In this document: one piece after another, positions 32,282-44,560 of the stretch
How positions within the stretch are numbered: position 1 is the first letter of the stretch
Layout: each line of letters begins with the position of its first letter
Assembly (NCBI RefSeq): GCF_047496725.1
Contig: NC_132970.1
Coordinates: 9,135,501 to 9,199,500, forward strand
Length of the DNA stretch: 64,000 nt
Reading direction: 5' to 3'
Origin: Anoplolepis gracilipes
Lineage: Eukaryota; Arthropoda; Insecta; Hymenoptera; Formicidae
Position numbers and translations under genes: made by a program
The notes under the pieces: model-generated
What the model was told of the DNA's origin: nothing
The model's database searches: none
What the model saw: the letters and a program-made list of their open reading frames with translations, nothing else

Positions 32282-34993
32282 ATCAAAAATAGATTAAGCC
32301 GATAAATACCTTTTATTATGTTTCCGGCTAGAACATCCTTTTTTTTTCTCTTTCTCTTCTTTTTCTTCTCTTTTCTTGTTTTATCCCCATCACTGGTTCT
32401 CCCCTATCACCTACCTAAAAATGAAGGAAAATAATTAATTAGTTGTCCAATGAAAATTCTTACCTATTTTCCGGCCACCCGGTATATCACCTTCTGGTCC
32501 GCCTCCTCAGCACCTGAAAAAGGGAAGAGAAAGGATCCACCAAGTCGGTCGAACATCTTAATTTTATTATAATTAGTTTTGTCACTCTAGTTGCAGTACC
32601 TGAAAAATAAAAGGGAAACATAATATTAAGTACGTGTCAATAGAATAACGTAAATTAAGTAATAGCGATAATATAAACCAATGTTCACTCCACCTCGTCG
32701 TCATCACTCTTACTAAACACAAACATACACGTACACATCACCATAGACACACGCATCGAGAATTAACCACCACCCGGTATAACAAAAATATAAAGTAAAT
32801 CTATATAACAAGTAAAAATCACGCAAGGAAAGAGATCGTAACTGCGAATAAGCGGAAATACAACTCTTGATACATGTTCACCTTAATAAATTGACACCCG
32901 GTATATAAACTAACATTGTCATATTATCCAAACATCAGTATAAAATAGTGTTTAACAACCGACCGATTCATTTGGTTAAATTCCATAAGCTTTATATAAT
33001 AAACTTCGATCGGTACTTTCGGGACACCCTGTATATGAACTTTCATTAATTATTAAAACTGAGCAAGCCAAGTAACTCGTATGTGCAATTGCAACTTCTT
33101 ATGCACAGTCTAAATCACTTTTCTCAATATATCAAAAGTTGTCGCAACATCGAAAGCACCCAATTTTTAACGATTTAAACATCACATAAAAAACCCTCCC
33201 AGTGACCTTAATTAAATATTTTCTGGCGTCTTGACTAATAAGGAACCAAAAAAGGTAGCAACTTATAGGGCCACAGCCCCGCCATAAAAAGTTAAGCGCA
33301 CATTGTTATAGACCCATTTTACTTCAGGAACACCTCATATTTTCAACTTTAATAATTTATTTATTTTAATCCGCACCTCCAATATATAATTATGCCTTCA
33401 CTATTAAATGCAGTTTTATATCCCAAAGCCGAATTAATACTACAATAACGTACATGTCTAACGATTCTGTCACCCAAATATAATAACTTGTCAATTTTAC
33501 TCATATTCCACCATAGCGCAGTGATTTCAGTAAATTCAAATTTTAACAATAATAAAAGATTCGATCAAACCCACCATCTGCATAATAATTCCTTACCATG
33601 AATCCAATTTGGTTTGCCAATAAAAATCCGGTCAGCTATCATTTATAATTATTTCATATATCAACCATGGAGATAACTTGGTGCATGCACATATACATAT
33701 ATATATATATGCGACTCGCTGCAGAAATCATGATCCACAGATGTTTTAAAGGCAAATTATAATGACCTGACAAGAACTCCTCGAGGCTCAGACAATATTT
33801 AAGTGATCAAGTAAAACCAATAATAATTAAAATGAACTACACAAGATAAATATATATATATACATAATATAGTGAAAACAATATAAATATCCCATAAAGA
33901 GTTTAAAACGAATAAAGCTCTGGAAGATAACTAAAGTTAAATAGTCACACTCAAATATATACAATTACTTAATTAACTCTTACTTATACAAGGTGTCTGA
34001 AATAACTTGAACGTGATAATATTCCCAAAACTTCTTTATCATTTTATTGAGGATGAATGATAATTACAATATACATATGTATAATAAACAAAATGACCAT
34101 AACTATATATACGGTGATACAATAATACACACATCATACACTACATAAACCAAGTATAAACGCATAATGAACACCCAGAAATAATTACATAGATACACGC
34201 TCCTTAACAAACACACCATAAAATTATATAACAATAGTTACCTAATATACCCGGTGATACAAAAGTACGCGCGTTATAAACTTATCGTCTACACAATGTT
34301 TAATCAGTACCTGACTATTATAGACATATTATCCACCCAGTAACACGCAAATACACACACTCTATAAATAATTTATATACATAGTGACGCATTAGTACGC
34401 ACAAACGAAGCACTCTCAATAAACCTATTATAAACTTATTACAGGCATATTCATATATTAACATACACATAATCAATGTATCATATACATGGTAACGCAA
34501 TAGTCTCGGATCTTATAGCTAATTCATACATATTCCATGCGTATCATTTAAATTACACACTCAACCTCTCACAATATAAACTTGTCTTAAATTTATGCAT
34601 TTGTACACACTTACGCACTCCTCATCCATTCATTGTAAATATATCACGGCATATTACATGTGCATTTATACCATTATTACTTATATATATATATATTTTT
34701 ACTACTAGTTATAATGATATACATACATACATATAGTTATATAATAGCGAGTTTAACGTCTGTAGACTAATTTACACCTTGTAATCCACGAATAACATTA
34801 TGCGACATCATAGATAATTGTTAATTAATAAGTTAATTAGCGAAATGCTCTCGTATCTCTACGATTATTTAAGTACAACGCTATAATACAATGCGGCGAT
34901 AAGTAATTAATCAGATAAGTTATCGTAACGCTAGTAATAATTGCGGTATATCTAGAAATAACGATATAGATATTATATTATAATGCTAGTCCC

Positions 34994-35011
34994 GAAGCTT
35001 CTAGAACATTC
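34994..35011 (+). promoter_or_regulatory. Four-unit heat-shock element (B2)
   Basis: GAAgcTTCtaGAAcaTTC keeps all four pentamer cores although the spacer bases differ from B1. An E-box-like cacgtg follows at about 35026. Confidence 0.75.
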
Positions 35012-35164
35012 AGGAACCGCCGGATCACGTGAAAATTTCAGACAAACACCGTGACCGCTTACTATTGCCCGGCGCGTGATACCCGTGACAAACAAGCATG
35101 ACCAGGATCGGACCACGTTGCGCGCGCTATAATTCAGAAGGTGGGAGCCCTCAGCGACCACGGG

Positions 35165-35209
35165 TATATAAACGGGAGCACCGTGTGCTCAAGATACAGA
35201 GTATTCAGT
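35165..35209 (+). promoter_or_regulatory. TATA box and initiator (B2)
   Basis: TATATAAA at 35165 is followed by TTCAGTT at 35204-35210, about 42 bp away (about 33 bp in B1; B2 has a short insertion between). Transcription would run toward the 37817 end through the minisatellite. Confidence 0.6.
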
Positions 35210-36539
35210 TCTCGCCCAGACAGTTCAGATCATTAGACAGTTCAGATCATATTGAGTATTCGGCTTTCGCCCGACAGTAAAATCTGTTGTACGGTTCGTT
35301 TCGACCATTCAGTTTTCGCATAATCAGTATTCGATCAGCAGTCAATACTCGATTCATACAGTACCCAGTAAATTCATTGTACGTACAGACAGTCATTCAT
35401 ACGACTTAATAATCGGTTATCCTTATAACATTCGATCATACATACGCTCTCGCAAATTTTCGCACGGTGTAATTAATATTGTATCTTCGAATCAGTGTTT
35501 TCTAGTTCATTACTCGGTATTATTCACACGAAATCATTAACTCAGAGAGACTTCGAGACTAGCATATCGCGAACACTATTAATTAGCCTTCAGTTTCTTA
35601 CGTTTACCGTCGTATAAATTTATTCTTGATTAATTGTATCCACTGTCACTATTATACTTCCTTTCTCTTTTTCGATTTCCACGGCGCTCACAATACATAT
35701 CGATTTCTATCTATCACTCTTAAAGACATTTTATCTTAATTTTCACTCGCAGTAAATTATTCCTATCAACTATATAAGTGTTATATCTTTTCCCCTCCAG
35801 GCAATTATTAATGCCGCCTATCTATAATATCGTTTACGCGTCCGGAACCAGTCTGCGCGCGAAATCATAGTCAAAGAAAAGTTCTATTAACTAATGTTGT
35901 AATACTAATATTGTAGATCCACATTTTCGTGTACACCCGCGTGACAGTGTGTTCCCCAGTGGTTCCTGTAACACATAACAATTTAGTGAAGTGAGTACGT
36001 AGTCGTAATTATTAAGATATATTCGTGTAATCATTAATCATATTGTCTACGTGTAATTACTCGAAATATACATACTTGTGTCAGTTCGCGGCCCCTGTCC
36101 ATTCCGGGCGTCGGTCATCTTTTCGGTGTCAATTCTTCTCTCCGTTAACCTCTCGAGTCCATACCTGTAAATATAAAGACAAGCTTTCTATTCTAATTTT
36201 AATATTGAAATTATCGGGCAAATTAGTTACTACTTATCTGACGAGGTCATCCTTCCTTCAAGCCTACGTCGGGCTCTCTCTTTCATCCTGCGGCGACGCG
36301 CGCCTCCTCCAGGGCGTTCTTGTATTCCTTATAGCTTCTTCTTTTATTTTTTTTTCTTTTCTTTCTTCCCTTTTTTTTCTTTTCTTTTTCCTTATCCGCT
36401 CACCAGTGGCAAGGTCCGCGACGTCCGCCTTGACATACCCAGAGCCTCAGGTATCTGTAATTTATAATCGAAGAGATTAATATTTTATTCGGACGTCTTC
36501 ATAGGGAATGTCATTAGACAGAGAGCGATAACCATTCTT

Positions 36540-36850
36540 ACCTACTCCGTAGGGCGCCTCCTCCAGGGCGACCTACATCCTTCCTACGTAGTGTGCCTCT
36601 TTCAGAGCGATTCTACGTCCCTTCTAGCAGTGCGCCTCTTCCAGGGCGGCTCTGCCTTCATCCTTCGTAGTGCGCCTCCTTCAGAGCCGGACTACCCCTA
36701 TCTACGTCGCACGCCTCTCTCAGGGCGAACGACTCTCTTCTCCGAGGAGCGCCTCTTTCAGGGCATTCCGCCTCCTAGCGTGCAGCGCGCCTCTGTCAGG
36801 GCGATCTGCCTCCTCTCAGTCCACGAACCGCGCCTCTCTCAGGGCGTCTC
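36540..36850 (+). repeat. Hairpin-core minisatellite, seven to eight units (B2)
   Basis: Cores of the type gcgcctctttcagggcg recur every 40-55 bp. Unit number differs from B1, so the array is still changing length. Core positions are better conserved than spacers. Confidence 0.85.
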
Positions 36851-37125
36851 TCACAATTCCTCCGATCGCTCTTCTTGATCTAAAATATAGAATAAATATT
36901 AAATTAAAATAAACTCATTAAGGCTCACCCTGTCCCCGCAACCCGTCAGATAAGGTAAGGTCAACTCGTTTAGCAATTTACTTTAACGCATATGTTTTTT
37001 TTTCTCTTTTCTTTTTCTTTTTCCCTTTTCATCACTCGCGTTACTATTGCTAACCCCAGTCTATACCTCTCCGCGTATTCAATTATGGCGTTGATTATGA
37101 TTTCGCTTACCTTCTTAGCTGCGTC

Positions 37126-37545
37126 ATGGGTCGGTCACGTCGAGCAGGGCGTGCTCACCAATTGAAGCGCCTCATCCGGTCACTATACCAAGGCGGCTCC
37201 TACCTGACGGTCCGAACTGACGGTGCGTCGCCACCAGGTAGTCAGAGCCCAGCATCCGTCGGGTATTTCACTTACCCTCCACCGGGAACCCATACATCGG
37301 AGTCATCAACCCCTGACCAGCTACACGACGCCGTCACTCCACCGGCATCCAGTAGCGGGGTCGTCGCTTCCTCACATAGGCCCTTACCACCCATCGAATA
37401 CCGTCCGTGGCCCGTGCCCCCGCCGTTGATAGACTTCGGGATTACGCGACCGAGGATCATTTCCTCCCAGGCTTTCTTCGGGCGAGTATGCATCTTGTCG
37501 TCCGCTGAAGCACCTATCAATTCGCCTCCCGATAACCGTCCATGA
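37126..37545 (+). CDS. LTR-B Arg-rich, Pro-rich ORF, 139 codons (hypothetical)
   Basis: The product starts MGRSRRAGRAHQLKRLIRSL, closely echoing the LTR-A ORF start (MPGSRRAGK..RQLRAAL), and continues into a Ser/Pro-rich region (LPPIEYRPWPVPPPLIDFG). It is on the sense strand, downstream of the TATA/initiator, near the LTR end. The region is missing from B1, so conservation cannot be tested within family B. It could be a leader or gag-start protein; coding status is tentative. Confidence 0.4.
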   Translation: MGRSRRAGRAHQLKRLIRSLYQGGSYLTVRTDGASPPGSQSPASVGYFTYPPPGTHTSESSTPDQLHDAVTPPASSSGVVASSHRPLPPIEYRPWPVPPPLIDFGITRPRIISSQAFFGRVCILSSAEAPINSPPDNRP

Positions 37546-37821
37546 ATTAGTTGTCTAATCGTCTTGAAAAATATAATATAACTGTACATATATGTTTAAT
37601 ATAAAATAATGATAAATACATGAAAATTAGTATACGTAAACAATCTGTACTCATTGTCTACTCACTTCACATCCTCCCTATTATCCATTACGTCCCGACC
37701 TCTAGTTTCCGGTGCACTGCTACGCTGATCGTGACAGGTTTACCGCTCGGCCACCGCGATCCGCGTACACCAACCACCGTAACCGCACCTCACTCGCGAA
37801 CGCTCGAGGACGTAACAAGGA

Positions 37822-39322
37822 GTCCGCCTAGTGGTGATTCGTCTTGGCCACTATAATAACCGAAAGACGCACGCGAATGGCTACTCTCCGAGGGTGGACA
37901 CCGGAGGCAAGGACCGTGAGCCAGGGGTGTCACCCGGGGGATGCCAAAGAGGTGGCTGGCCCGGGCGAGTTAGGGCCAAAAGGGATGTCGCCCCGGTCTG
38001 GTCAAACGGCACGGCCTGCACCACCGTGTACGCGGCCGGACCACTATGGGGCCATCTATCGGCCCCCTGTTCCACAGGGGGTACACCTCCATGTCGTGCG
38101 CCACCTTGCCGTGGTGAGGAGACTTAACCCTGAAACCCCATGGAACACCCACAAGGCTTCGGCCAGGTTAGATGAACCTCCGGGGTGGAAGGGGAACTAA
38201 GAGCGCACAGTATTCTTTCCAAGGGTACAAAAGGAGACCCAGCGACTCTCTTAGGGACGACGCCCATCCGTCGGGGTGGTCTAAAGTGTTGTCCCAGTCG
38301 CTGGTAGGGGTAGGCGGCCCTGAGTGCAATCGCCCGGTGGCGCGGCACCGCTGGGGGAGATTTGCTCCCCGCCCGCGACACGGCTGGGTGTTTCTGGCCC
38401 CATGAGGGTGCTACGCGTGTGGGTGCTCCTGCCGCGTGGCGTCCCTCGGGGGAAATGTGGGTGCCGGTTTTAGTCGGCGTCCCACAGTGGGGGGGGCTGC
38501 TCTCTCGTGTACAAGCGGCTCAGGGGCGGTTCGCTCCCCATAAGTGCGCAATCTGGAGGGAGAGCCTGAGCGGGCCGATGGTGTCCCGGAACTCCCGGGC
38601 CCATCGGGCCGAACGGGCCGGTACGGTCCGGAACTCCCGGACCTATCGGGCTGGGCCGTTCCCGAGCCGCTCGGACTTATTTCGAGGTCGGGGTCGGGAC
38701 GGCGGAGGGGCCGGCGCGGGTCGTAAACGGGCACAGCCCGGCGACTTCGGGTCGGTCCAGCTGCCGGGGCCGCTCGGACGTATTCCGAGGCAGGGCAAGG
38801 CGGCGAGATTGGGTGCCACCGGCGGTGCATCATGACCTTTTCTCCTTCCAAAGCGGTGCACCGCCGGGTCCCCTCTGAGAGATCTCTCGGAGGGGACGTT
38901 TAACACGATACGCTGGCTGCCATGGCGGGTAAGACTGGGCCGGGGAGCGGCGACCCAGTCCCAACCGTCCATGGGGCACCTCGATTGGCACCACCCGCTG
39001 CGGTATCCACGAGGTCGGAGACGTGGGACCCCCGAAAGCCCATGGTGGCGTAAAAACCTCCATGAGTGAGTAAGGGGCCGGGGACCTGTGCCGGGGATGT
39101 CCATCCCCCGGCCAGTTTCGTATGCCACCCCTCCGGAGGAACTCGGGGCCCGGTCGTAGAGTGTTGCCGGTCATGTTTTAAGACACTCTGCAGCGGGAGA
39201 GGGTATACCCTGGGTGGCGGAGCCGCAGTGGGGCGTGGGATTCATTAAAAATAAATACCTACACACAAACAAGAACTAAGGAGTTAAACCACACTAACTG
39301 CGACTATGTAACGCCGCAGTCG
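37822..39322 (+). other. NLTR-1 5' leader, second part
   Basis: GC-rich leader matching NLTR-2 58990-60356. Overlapping open frames on both strands are composition shadows. It contains a second, weakened ribozyme-like module at 38086-38208. Confidence 0.7.
38086..38208 (+). ncRNA. Second HDV-like module in the NLTR-1 leader (decayed)
   Basis: P2 GTGCGC/GCGCAC, the CAC/GTG P3 and the joining strand AACTAAGA are kept, but P1 (cctccat against gaggaga) is reduced to four or five pairs. It corresponds to the intact module at 59262-59384 in NLTR-2. Confidence 0.45.
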
Positions 39323-41759
39323 GTGCAGAGGGAACAGGAGAAAGCTTGTTTCTTAAAAGAAATGGGATGGGTGGTTGACGACGATGGCAATGTGAAGGTT
39401 GGAGGTAATCGCCCAAAAATCAAACAGGTTGTTATTGTTGGCTCAAAACTCAAAGTGGTGAATAGACCGAAACCTGGTCCAGCTTCCAGCAAACCTAATT
39501 TTGTCCTAAATCAGGACGAATTTCCTACTATCGGTTCCACCACCGGTAAAAGAAAGGCAGGAAGCTGGAGGAAAAACAGTCTAAGGATCGAATCTTCCGA
39601 CAGTGACAATGAGGAGAGTGAGAAAGCGTAACAAATCCAGATCTGGATCTAGAAATAGATCCAGAATAAGATTTAGAAAGGAAAATACAGCTTCCTCAAA
39701 AACTAATAAGTTAGAGGATTCACAGACGTCATCTCAGATATTACCAACAACCCCACTCCCTCCTGCTCCTGGCAAGAAGAGAAGGAGAAAAAGGCAAGGC
39801 AAGCCCATCAAAACTGGTGAATATGTTGGGCGTGCTAAGGCTAAAAAAGATCTTCTGGATCAAGGAGAAAGAGAACTCATAGCACAAGCTGAGAGGGAAC
39901 TCTTGGAAAATGAAAAAGCCAAGAGAGAAATGACAACCGCTCTGGCCATGAACTTGTTAAAAGAAGCTGATAAACTGGTTGGAAAAGATCCAGATAAACT
40001 GGATAAGGCAAGGCGCACAGTCCTTATGAAACAAGCTGAGAATTGCGCAAAAGCTTGCGAACGAGTGGCAAAAGTCTCAAAGGGCCTAAAAAGCACTTTT
40101 GTGGGTGTCTTGAAAAAGACTGCTAAAGATATAAGGGAAGCAGCCAACAATTTGGCGACTCTCACCGCCACAGAGGAGGTGAGAGCCCTTGAAATGGATA
40201 AGGAGGCCTTAAAGGAGAGAATTAATTCCCTCGAGGCTGAACAACAAAAAATATAAAAAAAATTGAAGAGGCTGAATGAGGCAAAATACACACAGCCAAA
40301 CTTCACACCCTCATGCGAAGAGGCCCCTCCTAAACGCCCTACTAGATCCTGCAGACGCGAATATAGGGAGGACCAAATGGAGACAAGCCTCTCCAGGGAT
40401 TTTGTCACAATGGCAGTCCTGGAGGAGACCCTCCAAAAATGGTTAGATGAGTCTATGAGACAAACTGGAGACCTTTTTTCGGCAAGATTGGAGGCTTTGG
40501 AACCTAGGCTGCCAGAAGATCCAAAGTAATTTAGGAGAACGACCAATCTTAAAATGGAGGTTTCCATAAATGTCCCAGAAGCAAGCTCTAAAAAGAAAAA
40601 GAAGAAGCCTGAAGAAAACGGTAAGGAAACTGGCAATAAGATATCTCCCAACAATGCTGCTAAAACACTACAGCAGCAAAAGACAGAGAAGAAGAAGGGA
40701 GAAAACGCCAACAGGAAAGTAGCTACTGCAACTAACATACCTGTAGAAGACAACATTGCTCCTCAAGAAGCCGATACATGGGCTGAAGTAGCAAGGAAGA
40801 AAGGAAATGGAAAAGGAAATAAAAAGGATGCCCCCAAAAAGGGTGGTCCTTCCCCTCTGCAAGGGCCTCATCCACCCCCAAAGGTGGTGGGCTCAGCCCG
40901 AGAGAGAAGGAGGTTTCACCCACTATGAGGAAAGGGATAAGGAAGAACAGGAACAGGACAGCTGCAATCTCTATAAATGTTTTTCCTCAGGCTGGAACAG
41001 CGGAGAATGAAACCTCCGTTGCCCAGGTCATGGAGGAAATTACAAGGAAGATTGACCTAAAAGAGTTAGGGATCGAGTACGTCAAGCCAAAAGAGAGCCA
41101 AAACAGATGGACTCATTTTGGAGATTTCTGGCGAATGCAGCGGTCAAAAGGCGGACCTCCTAGTTGCCAGAATACAGGAGGTCCTGGCGGGAAGAACCGA
41201 GGTACGAGTTGCCAGACCCAAGGACCTGGCAGAAATTAGGATCACCAACCTGGATGACGCTGCCACGGCCGAGAGAATCACAGCAGCAGTGGCAGAGTTT
41301 GGCGAAGCCCAAACCGCGGACATTAAGGTAGGGGAACTTAAAAAAGCCCCCTCTGGTCTGTGGATAATTTGGGATAAATGCCCAAAGGCAGCGGCTAAAA
41401 AGGTAGCCAAAATTGGAAGGCTAAAAGTGGGGTGGTCCGTGGCAAAGGTTACAATGCTGGAGCCACGACCACTCCAATGCCACAAGTGCCTTGGCATCGG
41501 CCACGTTAAGGCCAAATGCAACGCTCCGGAGGACCGTAGTGGTAATTGCTACAGGTGCGGTTTTCCGGGGCATAAGGCAGCTGGATGTGAGGCGTCTCCG
41601 AAATGCCAGATATGCACAGCCAAGGGCAAAGAAGCGACGCACAGAATGGGGGACCGGCGTGCCCTCTTTCTTTCCTATATAAGGGGAAAAAGAGCAAAGA
41701 AGCCACTGCAAGCCAGAGGAAGGAGAAAGGGGCACGACTTAAGTCTCAAAAAGGTGTAA
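39323..41759 (+). pseudogene. NLTR-1 ORF1 (gag-like, CCHC zinc knuckles), broken
   Basis: The N-terminal part is Lys/Arg/Ser-rich, followed by a helical, charged region that includes IKTGEYVGR (PITTGEY in NLTR-2) and ERVAKVSKGLKS. The C-terminal part has three Cys-rich knuckles from about 41480: CHKCLGIGHVKAKC, CYRCGFPGHKAAGC and CQIC. At least three frame changes (near 39610, 40925, 41690) and stops at 40256 and 40529 break it. Its product would bind element RNA. Confidence 0.8.
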
Positions 41760-41995
41760 GTGAAGCACCAAAGGCAAGGGCCCAAGAGAAAGGAGAAACG
41801 AAGAAAAAGAAGAAGAAGAAGGGAAATCCCAAGGGCACAACAACGTAGGCTGCTATTCCCACCCAAGAAAAGGAAGGTGAGAATAGCACAAATGTTGAGG
41901 TCTCTGCCCCCCCCCCCCCCATGAAGGAAGGGGAAACGGAGAAGAGTGAACAACAAGAAGGAAGAGGCCTGGAGGAGGCGATGAACATGTCGTAA

Positions 41996-44358
41996 ATGGC
42001 TGTCTATCGTTTCCTTCAGGCCAACTTGAATCACTTTGCCGCGGCGCAAGATTTACTGTATCAGAACGCGGCGAAGTGGGGAATAGATCTGGTGGTGGCG
42101 GCCGAGCCGTACTCAATTCCCTCGAACAAAACGCTTTGGGCGGGGGATGAGTGCGGCTCGGTCGTCATAATGTCCAATGGCCGGCCGGGCTTTCTCCCCT
42201 TCGCACCAGTGGCGAGAGGGAGGGGCTTTGTGGCCGCCACGTGGGGAGAGGTATTATTGGTGGCGTTGTACGCCTCGCCAAACAAGGGCTGTGCCGATCT
42301 CGAGAGACTGGGCGGGGTTGGGCACATCGTCAGACGCTCCCTTCCCCGTCCTGTCCTGATCGCTAGGGACCCGAACGCCAAATCTGGTGCATGGGGTTCC
42401 CCGGTGACCGATACGAGGGGCACAGTCCTTGAGGAGTGGGCCGAGGAGCTCGGCCTGGTGATCCTAAACCAGGGCCGGGTCCTCACATGTGTCTGTGGCA
42501 GGGGAGGGTCCATCATAGATATAACACTGGGATGCCCCCGTGTTGCGCGCATGGTCTCTGGGTGGCGCGTTGTAAACTGGGCGGAGACAATGTCTGACCA
42601 CAGATATGTAAGGTTCAGCGTCTCCGGCCCGTCCATGGGTGCCATGCCGGAGAGGCCCACCGGGAGAGGAAGATGCGATAATGCGTGTAAAGGCCCTCAC
42701 GGAACGGGCAGTGGCCAGGGGAGGGGTGGCGGTGTCCCTGGACATCGCCAACGCGTTCAACACCCTTCCCTGGGAAAGAGTGCGCGGGGCCCTGAAATAC
42801 TACAGGGTTCCCGCGTACCTTCAGGAAGTTATTTGGGACTATTTCCGGGACAGAAAAATCATGTATCCGGGACGGTACCACAGAATCTATGAGAGTGAAG
42901 TCCACCGTGGGGTTCCACAGGGATCGGTCTTAGGACCACTCCTGTGGAACTTAGGATACGATTGGGTCCTGCGAGGGGTCCTCCTCCCGGGGCAGGAGCT
43001 AGTGTGTTACGCCGATGACACACTGGTTCTGTCCTGGGGGGACGACTGGAGCAGCGTCATCCGCCTCGCTGGAGTGGGTGCGAGGCACGTGACCGCATAA
43101 GAAGGATGGGTCTCGAGGTGGCCCTGCCAAAGACAGAGGCGATGTGGTTCGCCCCTGTCGGCAAAAGGGGACCGCCTCGCGACAGATCCAAAATTGAGAT
43201 CGAGGGTGTCGTGGTCGAGGTTGGGACCAGTTGAAGTACCTGGGCCTCATCCTCGACAATCGGTGGAGCTTTAGGCCGCACCTTTGAGAAACTGGCTCCT
43301 CGAGTGCGGGCGGTATCTGCTGATTTAAGCAGACTAATGCCCAATCTCGGGGGGCCGGGAGACGGGGCTCGCCGCTTGTACATGACGACGGTCCAGTCCG
43401 TAGCAATGTACGGAGCCCCCGTGTGGCATAGCGCGGTGATGGCCAGCAGCAAGAATCTGCAGGCTCTACGGCCATCCGCGTCATACGGGGGTATCGGACC
43501 GTCGCCTTTGAGGCGGCGTGCTTGATGGCCGGGGTCATGCCCTGGATCTTCACGGCGGGCGCGTATACAGAGATGTATCGGATACGCGTGGCCCGTCGGG
43601 GGGATCCGGATTTGGGACCCCTGCCACCAAGGGCAGTTGCGAGGCTCAGGCTCCAGGCTCGGCGGTGCAAATTCTCAGAATGAGAAGAGGACCTGTCCAA
43701 TGCCAGGACAGGTCTACACGCCGTCGAGGCTATCCGCCCATTTTTCTATGAATGGGTGGACCGACGACACGGCGCCCTGGATTTCAGGACGGTGCAGGTG
43801 CTCACGGGGCACGGTTGTTTCGGGGAGTACCTGCACCGTATAGGTAGGGAACGGTCGACCGCGTGCCACCATTGTGATGCCCCGGTGGACACGGCTGAAC
43901 ACACCCTGGCCGAGTGCCAGGCGTGGGAGGAGCAACGTTGTGCCCTCCGGGGCGCCATAGGGGAAGAGGTCTCCCTATCTGCCATGGTGCGAGCCATGGT
44001 AGATGGGGAAGACCAGTGGAGGACGGCCGCCTCCTTCTGTGGGGACGTTATGTCCCGAAAGGAGACAGCCAAAAGAGAGAGGGAGGCGGTTTTAAATGCC
44101 CCTCCCTCTCGGAGAAGGAGGGAAGAGCGAGAAGGCGGGCGTATAACGCCCGCATCCTCTAACCCCCCCAGGTGTCCCTTCTCCAGGGTCGCGGAAGTGC
44201 AGATGCGGCGGACATCTGCACCCCATTGCACCGCGACCCAACGAAGAGGCGACGTTGCGTGGTGGTCCCGCAACGTCGCCATCGGTGCGGCACCGGGCGT
44301 CTTCGGACGCCCGATGCCGCCCGCGCGGAAGAAGGGTCCTCCCTCCTTCGACCCTTAA
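41996..44358 (+). pseudogene. NLTR-1 ORF2 (endonuclease / reverse transcriptase), deleted and frameshifted
   Basis: The apurinic-like endonuclease has FLQANLNH, a catalytic Glu in AAEPYS, DPNAKSGAWGS (GDFNAKS is usual), IIDITLG and SDHRYV. At about 42640 it jumps straight to reverse transcriptase motif A (SLDIANAFNTLPW), B (GVPQGSVLGPLLW) and C (YADDT), so the N-terminal half of the RT region is deleted. Later frames carry KYLGLILDNRWSF and a C-terminal CHHC..DTAEHTLAEC zinc motif. The clade call rests on this architecture. Confidence 0.88.
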
Positions 44359-44560
44359 CGGGGCCGAAGGACGGAGGACCTAGCGGAGGCGGGTCCCGGT
44401 CGAATGCGAAAGCGACCCCGGGGCCCGTCCATAATCGCAGCGTGGATCACCGTTGGGTTTTAGTGGGTATGCCCGATCATAACTAATTGGTCGGGTAAGT
44501 CCCCGCTACCAGAGGGATGCGTAAAGCATTTCCCAATGTAAAAAAAAAAAAAAAAAAAAA
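44359..44560 (+). other. NLTR-1 3' UTR and poly(A) tail
   Basis: A short GC-rich untranslated region follows the ORF2 stop and ends in 21 A residues, the signature of target-primed reverse transcription. Confidence 0.85.

Larger units (their letters stand above)
32131..37817 (+). mobile_element. Giant LTR-like unit, family B, copy B2 (5.7 kb)
   Basis: It begins TGTCACGTCC and ends GGACGTAACA, with the direct 4-bp duplication agga (32127-32130, 37818-37821). NLTR-2 shows the unoccupied target caatacaggagtccgcc at about 58988. It contains a heat-shock element, TATA/initiator, the hairpin minisatellite and an Arg-rich ORF. The absence of direct terminal repeats or polymerase genes fits a solo LTR, though an unusually long one. 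Confidence 0.8.

Noticed and set aside
36043..36480. 145-codon ORF in LTR B2
   Set aside because: It includes a long Ser/Phe-rich low-complexity run from a pyrimidine tract, and the B1 equivalent is not open.
37831..39250. Numerous overlapping ORFs of 60-160 codons on both strands
   Set aside because: They lie in the GC-rich non-LTR leader, have no motifs and are not conserved between NLTR-1 and NLTR-2.
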